Assembly (NCBI GenBank): GCA_017397895.1
Contig: JAFQHP010000032.1
Location: forward strand, 159,785 to 223,784
Direction of reading: 5' to 3'
Origin: Clostridia bacterium
GTDB lineage: Bacteria; Bacillota; Clostridia; Christensenellales; Aristaeellaceae
Length of the DNA: 64,000 bases
In this document: positions 59,504-64,000 of the stretch, piece by piece
How positions within the stretch are numbered: the first letter of the stretch is position 1
Layout of the letters: each line of letters starts with the position of its first letter
The notes under the pieces: generated by a model
Told to the model about the DNA's origin: nothing
Database searches by the model: none
The model's input: the letters and a program-made list of their open reading frames with translations, nothing else
Program-made: the position numbers and the translations under genes

Positions 59504-60502
59504 GTGAAAACCGTTTCGGTATCCGTGATGAACCTGTGCGTTCCCTGCGAAAACCGGTGCCGTTATTGTCTGCTCTCTTACAACGGAAAAACCGTCGGCG
59601 TGGATTACAAACGCAGTGAGATCTATGCACGCCGTTTTTATGAATGGATTCAAAATAACAGGCCGGAACTACATTTTGCCTTCGGCTTTGGTTATTCCAT
59701 GGAGCATCCGCACCTGTTGGAGGCCATTGATTTTTGCCGCAGCATTCATTCCCCCACCGGCGAATTTCTGCAGTTTGACGGCATGAAATTCCGAAACGAC
59801 AGTGAGCTTTCCCTGCTGCTGCATCAGCTGCAGGCCCACGGCATCCGTTTGATGGACCTTACCTTCTATGGAACCCAGGCGTATCATGACCGTTTTGCCG
59901 GCCGGAAGGGGGATTATCAGCTGATGATGCGCACACTTGCCATGGCCAATCAAATCGGCCTTGATGTAGCAGTCAGCATTCCTCTCACCTGTGAGAACGC
60001 CTGTCAGACAGACGAACTGCTGGCGGCATTGGAAGCGTATAAAACAACGCGCATCGCTCTTTTTGTCCCGCACGGAGAAGGCAGAGGCCGTCTTTTACAG
60101 CCCATCCGGCTGAATGAAGCGCATTTTTCCGGTTTGAGCGATCATGCCAGATCACGCTTTAATACCAATCGCTTCAAAACGGAGAAAGAATGGCTGCAGT
60201 GCAGCTTCCCCCAGCCGGAAAACCGAGCACTGACCGTTACATTAACGCCGCAGAACGTGGATTTCTTTGAAAACTTGCCTTTTGAAGATACCATTTCACA
60301 CCTGGAAAAGCTGGATGACGATTACTTTACGGTCATTCCTCCCGTGCAGGATCTTGCCCAACAATACGGCAATCCGGAGAGCCTCCTTTATTACAGTGCC
60401 CGGGATTTGTACCTGTATTACCAGTCCCTTTACATCAGGGAACACCGTCCCGTTCTCTACGATATCAACGACGAGCGCCAGTGCTTTGTGCGGCGGTTTT
60501 GA
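59504..60502 (+). CDS. Radical SAM protein
   Basis: A 332-residue protein with a radical SAM cluster motif at C15-x3-C19-x2-C22 in 'CENRCRYC', and 'LTFYGTQAYHDRFAGRKGDYQLMM' plus 'VAVSIPLTCEN' as barrel strands. The group is not identifiable; it lacks SPASM-type extra cysteines in the C-terminal half. The start is GTG at 59504, with AAAGGAG about ten bases upstream. It lies after a hairpin with a TTCG loop (59444-59474), so it may have its own transcript. No partner peptide or target gene is visible. Confidence 0.82.
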   Translation: MKTVSVSVMNLCVPCENRCRYCLLSYNGKTVGVDYKRSEIYARRFYEWIQNNRPELHFAFGFGYSMEHPHLLEAIDFCRSIHSPTGEFLQFDGMKFRNDSELSLLLHQLQAHGIRLMDLTFYGTQAYHDRFAGRKGDYQLMMRTLAMANQIGLDVAVSIPLTCENACQTDELLAALEAYKTTRIALFVPHGEGRGRLLQPIRLNEAHFSGLSDHARSRFNTNRFKTEKEWLQCSFPQPENRALTVTLTPQNVDFFENLPFEDTISHLEKLDDDYFTVIPPVQDLAQQYGNPESLLYYSARDLYLYYQSLYIREHRPVLYDINDERQCFVRRF

Positions 60503-60531
60503 TTTTCGTTTGTTTTTATTTTTGTTTTCTG

Positions 60532-60560
60532 TCGACAAACAAGCAGGATTGTTTTACAAT
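60532..60560 (+). promoter_or_regulatory. Promoter of apgM
   Basis: TCGACA at 60532-60537, a 17-base spacer and TACAAT at 60555-60560. The -35 lies within TGTCGACAAAC, a sequence also found at 15028-15038. Confidence 0.6.
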
Positions 60561-60614
60561 AGGCAGGTGCAGTTTACCCTGCCTAACTTTCCTGTTTAGA
60601 AAGGAGTATTTTCC

Positions 60615-61835
60615 ATGAAATACATTCTGGTCATCGGCGACGGCATGAGTGACGACCCTATTGCCCAGCTGAATCAAAAAACGCCCCTGGAATATCTGGA
60701 CCTGCCCTATTTCGGTGTGCTGGCCGGCAGCGAAGTGGGTACCTGCCAGACGGTTCCCGAAGGCGTGCCCGCTGGCAGTGACACCGCCATCCTCAATATT
60801 TTCGGCTATGATCCCCGCACCAGCTACACCGGCCGCAGCGTGCTGGAAGCCGCAGGCGTGGGCGTTACGCTGAAAAAGGGTGAAGTGTCCATGCGGGTCA
60901 ATCTTTGCGCCGTGGAGGAAATGGATGGCAAGCTGATCATCCACAGCCATAACGGCGGCAATATTGAGGGCGACGAAGCAGAAACCCTGATGAAGGATCT
61001 GCTTGCCGATCCCCGGTTTATTCCCGCTGCCAAGAAGGCAAAGCTCACCGTGCATGTCAGCCGCACCTTCCGCCACATCGGCGTTTTCTCCGACGTGGAC
61101 GAAACCGCCGTATTCAAAACCACCGAGCCCCATAACGTGCTGGAACAGGACGTTTCCCTTTATTACCCCACCGGCGCCATGAAGGAAGAGATCACGGCGC
61201 TGATGAAGGTTTCCTACGAAGTGCTGAAGGATCATCCCGTCAACAAGGCGCGTATTGCCAGCGGCAAGCTGCCTGCCAATATGATCTGGCCCTGGGGCGC
61301 TGGCCGTGCCATGCTGCTGGATAATTTCGTGGAAAAGTACGGCCGCAACGGCACTGTCATTTCCGCCGTGCCGCTGGTATGGGGCATTGCGGAGCTGGCC
61401 GGCCTCAAGCACCCGGAAGTGCCCGGCGCCAACGGCGATCTGGACACCAATTACGAGGGCAAGGTGGACGCCGCCATTGAAGCCTTGAAAAATGGGGATG
61501 ACTTTGCCGCCATCCATGTGGAAGCCCCGGACGAAATGACCCATGCCGGCAAGCTGCCCGAAAAAATGGAAGCCATCCGCCGGCTGGATGAAAGGGTCAT
61601 CAAGCCGCTTTTGGAAAAGATGCCCGCCCTTGGCGATTTCCGCATCCTGCTGCTCAGCGACCATAAAACCCTCATGTCCACCCGCACCCATGACGGCAAG
61701 CCCGTGCCCTACGCCATCTATGACAGCCGCAATCCCGGCACTCCTTCCCGATTGGATGAATCCACCGCCGAAAAGGGCTGCTGGCTCCCGGAAGGCAGCC
61801 ACATTATGGGCCGCCTGCTGGAAGTGGACGCATAA
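60615..61835 (+). CDS. apgM: Archaeal-type 2,3-bisphosphoglycerate-independent phosphoglycerate mutase
   Basis: A 406-residue enzyme of the alkaline phosphatase superfamily that interconverts 3- and 2-phosphoglycerate in glycolysis. 'VIGDGMSDDP' has the first metal aspartate (D9), S55 in 'PAGSDTAILNIFGYDP' is the nucleophile, and 'IHVEAPDEMTHAG' and 'LLLSDHKTL' complete the metal sites. ApgM is distinct from the bacterial GpmI type. AGAAAGGAG precedes the ATG. A terminator follows directly. Confidence 0.94.
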   Translation: MKYILVIGDGMSDDPIAQLNQKTPLEYLDLPYFGVLAGSEVGTCQTVPEGVPAGSDTAILNIFGYDPRTSYTGRSVLEAAGVGVTLKKGEVSMRVNLCAVEEMDGKLIIHSHNGGNIEGDEAETLMKDLLADPRFIPAAKKAKLTVHVSRTFRHIGVFSDVDETAVFKTTEPHNVLEQDVSLYYPTGAMKEEITALMKVSYEVLKDHPVNKARIASGKLPANMIWPWGAGRAMLLDNFVEKYGRNGTVISAVPLVWGIAELAGLKHPEVPGANGDLDTNYEGKVDAAIEALKNGDDFAAIHVEAPDEMTHAGKLPEKMEAIRRLDERVIKPLLEKMPALGDFRILLLSDHKTLMSTRTHDGKPVPYAIYDSRNPGTPSRLDESTAEKGCWLPEGSHIMGRLLEVDA

Positions 61836-61844
61836 AACACAAAC

Positions 61845-61881
61845 AAAAAACCGCTTTGCTCTTTGGCAAAGCGGTTTTTTT
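61845..61881. terminator. Bidirectional terminator between apgM and the second glgP
   Basis: A perfect 15-bp stem (61845-61859 with 61866-61880), loop of six, with A and T runs on both sides. Confidence 0.92.
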
Positions 61882-61888
61882 ATGTTGC

Positions 61889-64000
61889 TCAGATGTGCCA
61901 GATTTCCCTGGCGTATTCCTGGATGGTGCGGTCGGAAGAGAATTTGCCGGCGCCGGCGATATTGTACAGGCACTTTTTCGCAAAAGCCTTTTCATCCCCG
62001 GTATCCCGGATGGCCTGGATTTTCCGCTCCACATAGCTGTCAAAATCCAGCAGCACATAGTAGTGGTCCGGCTTATGCCAGGAAGCGCCCTTGAGAATGG
62101 CGTCGTGCAGTTCCCGGAACACATTTTCCCTGTCTTCAAAGGTACCGTCGATCAGGGTATCCAGCACCCGCCGGATGCGCTTGTTCTTCCTGTACACCTT
62201 TTCGGGATCATAGTTTTTTTCTGCCTTCTGAATATCCTCCAGCGTGGCGCCGAAGATGTAGTTGTTTTCTTCCCCGGCCTGCTCCACAATTTCAATATTG
62301 GCGCCGTCAAAGGTGCCCAGGGTCACCGCACCGTTGAGCATGAACTTCATGTTGCCGGTGCCGCTGGCTTCGGTGCCCGCAGGGGAAATCTGCTCGGAAA
62401 TATCGGTGGCAGGAATGATCTTTTCCGCATAGGAGCAATTGTAATTGTGAACAAATACCACTTTCATCCGGCCTTCCATGTCCGGATCTCCATTCACCAT
62501 CTCAGCAATCTGGTTGATCAGGCAAATGACGCCCTTGGCCCGCTTGTAGCCGGCTGCCGCCTTGGCACCGAAAATCATGGCCACAGGGGGCAAATCCTCC
62601 AGCTCGCCGTCCTTCATCCGGTAATAGATATCCAGGATGGACAGGGCATTCATGAACTGGCGCTTGTATTCATGCAGACGCTTCACCTGCACGTCAAACA
62701 CATAGTTTTCCGGAATCTTCACGCCCTCCGCCTTTTCGATGGCCTTTGCCAGCTGGCGCTTCTTTTCCTTCTTCACCCGGATGAAGGCATCCGTCAGGCT
62801 TTCGTCCTGCTCAATGATGGGCTTCAGCTTCTCCAATTCATACAGATCCGTCATGAAGCCGTTTCCGATGCGCTTCTCAATTTCTTCGCACAGTTCGGGG
62901 TTGCACAGGCCCAGCCACCGGCGCTGGGTGATGCCGTTGGTTTTGTTCTGGAACATATCCGGGTTCAGTTCATACCAGGCATGCAGCACATCGTCTTTGA
63001 GAATCTGGGAATGGATGGCCGCCACGCCGTTCACCGCATAGCCGCCGTACATGGCCAGGTATGCCATGTGCACCAGGTTTCCCTGGATGATGGCCAGGCC
63101 CCTGGTATCTTCAATGCCCGCCCGCTTCATTTCATCCCGCTGTTTCCGGGCCAGGCGCTTGATGATGTCCGTCATTTCGGGCGATACGGAATTGAGCAGC
63201 TTCACGTCCCACTTTTCCAGGGCTTCCTGCATAACGGTATGGTTGGTGTAGGCGAAGGTGCGCCGTGCAATGGACAGCGCTTCTTCAAATTCCACGCCCT
63301 CCTTCATCAGAAGCCGCATCAGCTCCGGAATGGACATGGTGGGATGGGTGTCGTTCAATTGCACTGCGTGGAATTCGGGGAAGCGGGCAAAATCGCTGCC
63401 ATGCTGCGCCTTGAAATCCCGCAGCATATCCTGAAGGGAGGCGCTGCACAGCACATACTGCTGCCGCACACGCAATTGCTTGCCGGCCCGCAGGCTGTCG
63501 TTGGGGTAAAGCAGCTTGGTAATATCCTCCGCCGTATTCTTTTCCCTGGCAGCCTTCGTGTAATCCTGGCTGTTGAACAGGTCAAAATCAAAGGGATGGG
63601 CGCTTTCGCACTGCCAAAGGCGCAGGGTGCCGATGCACTTGCGGTTGTAGCCGATCACGGGCATATCATAGGGCACCGCAATGACGGTCAGCCCCTTCAT
63701 TTCCACCGTCACGGCCTTATCATCCCGGCGGATGGACCAAGGATCGCCGAACTTCGCCCAGTCGTCCGGCAGTTCCTTCTGGCAGGCGTTCTCAAACGCC
63801 TGCTTGAACAGGCCGTACTGATACCTCAGGCCATAGCCGAACAGGGAAATATCATGGGAAGCAGCGCTGTCCAGGAAGCAGGCTGCAAGCCGGCCCAGGC
63901 CGCCGTTGCCAAGGGCCGCATCCTCAATATCCTCAAAAACAGCAGGATCAATGCCCTTTTGGGTCATCTCCTTTTTCACTTCGTCAAGGATGCCCATGGC
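61889..64000 (-). CDS. Second glycogen phosphorylase, N terminus beyond the window
   Basis: The 704 codons here are open to the window edge, so the gene continues past 64000. Compared with a normal length of about 750-820, roughly 50-110 N-terminal residues are missing. The internal methionine at 63997 is not the start. Family blocks are present: 'GNGGLGRLAACFLDS', 'VPYDMPVIGYN' and the PLP lysine motif 'EASGTGNMKFMLNGAVTLG'. It differs from the 808-residue copy at 56457-58883 in many positions and may have different substrate chain-length preference or regulation. Confidence 0.95.
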   Translation of the reverse strand, partial: AMGILDEVKKEMTQKGIDPAVFEDIEDAALGNGGLGRLAACFLDSAASHDISLFGYGLRYQYGLFKQAFENACQKELPDDWAKFGDPWSIRRDDKAVTVEMKGLTVIAVPYDMPVIGYNRKCIGTLRLWQCESAHPFDFDLFNSQDYTKAAREKNTAEDITKLLYPNDSLRAGKQLRVRQQYVLCSASLQDMLRDFKAQHGSDFARFPEFHAVQLNDTHPTMSIPELMRLLMKEGVEFEEALSIARRTFAYTNHTVMQEALEKWDVKLLNSVSPEMTDIIKRLARKQRDEMKRAGIEDTRGLAIIQGNLVHMAYLAMYGGYAVNGVAAIHSQILKDDVLHAWYELNPDMFQNKTNGITQRRWLGLCNPELCEEIEKRIGNGFMTDLYELEKLKPIIEQDESLTDAFIRVKKEKKRQLAKAIEKAEGVKIPENYVFDVQVKRLHEYKRQFMNALSILDIYYRMKDGELEDLPPVAMIFGAKAAAGYKRAKGVICLINQIAEMVNGDPDMEGRMKVVFVHNYNCSYAEKIIPATDISEQISPAGTEASGTGNMKFMLNGAVTLGTFDGANIEIVEQAGEENNYIFGATLEDIQKAEKNYDPEKVYRKNKRIRRVLDTLIDGTFEDRENVFRELHDAILKGASWHKPDHYYVLLDFDSYVERKIQAIRDTGDEKAFAKKCLYNIAGAGKFSSDRTIQEYAREIWHI

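Noticed and set aside
57291..59630. Long open frame on minus opposite glgP and the downstream gene
   Set aside because: Antisense shadow with His/Gly-rich composition and no recognisable domain.

Overview
The window looks like a chromosome segment from an endospore-forming, anaerobic, GC-rich member of the Bacillota (class Clostridia). The evidence is spoIIE, a bofC-like gene, a YlmC/YmxH-type gene, ferredoxin-linked 2-oxoacid oxidoreductase, sigma-A promoters with 17-nt spacers, strong Shine-Dalgarno sites and T-box riboswitches. I saw no IS element, prophage, CRISPR array, rRNA or tRNA. The species cannot be named from the sequence alone.

Layout. 1-1067: end of comEA converging on comFC. 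1136-8652: plus-strand run with a GntR regulator, oligoendopeptidase F, an Lrp-type regulator overlapping an aminotransferase, a CapA-like protein, a degenerate isopropylmalate-dehydrogenase-like protein and a phosphodiesterase. 8667-11833: spoIIE and an SH3-domain secreted protein on minus. 12097-14906: RNA-modification group (rRNA methyltransferase-like, RluA-type synthase, tgt). 14994-16193: DUF2975/HTH pair and a decayed acetyltransferase pseudogene. 16203-22071 (minus): TetR regulator, VanW protein, a TetM-like GTPase fused to a Rae1/YacP-like NYN nuclease domain, and a methyltransferase.

22140-36055 is the most remarkable part. Three T-box leaders precede three acyl-CoA ligase genes, and by my reading of the stem-I folds their specifier codons are GUA (Val), AUC (Ile) and CUC (Leu). 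The Val leader heads an operon with an HTH-cupin-acyl-CoA ligase, a MinD-like ATPase, the four subunits of a ferredoxin 2-oxoacid oxidoreductase (VOR type) and ilvE. The Ile leader heads a paralogous HTH-cupin ligase. The Leu leader, divergent, heads a LeuA-like protein that has lost its catalytic motifs but keeps the leucine-sensing domain, and a TIM-barrel/acyl-CoA ligase fusion. The simplest reading is that the cell makes valine, isoleucine and leucine by activating isobutyrate, 2-methylbutyrate and isovalerate, carboxylating the acyl-CoAs reductively and transaminating the 2-oxoacids, with each ligase induced only when its own tRNA is uncharged.

36114-44365: methyltransferase, GNAT acetyltransferase, GH20 hexosaminidase, PIG-L deacetylase, M16 peptidase, pnp and rpsO. 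44365-49880 (minus): uracil permease behind an attenuator, VanY-type carboxypeptidase, bofC-like gene, and a Snf2 helicase with an N-terminal PD-(D/E)xK nuclease domain. 50002-61835 (plus): polA-coaE, lytic transglycosylase, peptide-binding protein, ylmC-like, nrdR, glycogen phosphorylase, a conserved unknown, a radical SAM protein and archaeal-type phosphoglycerate mutase. A second glycogen phosphorylase on minus runs off the right edge.
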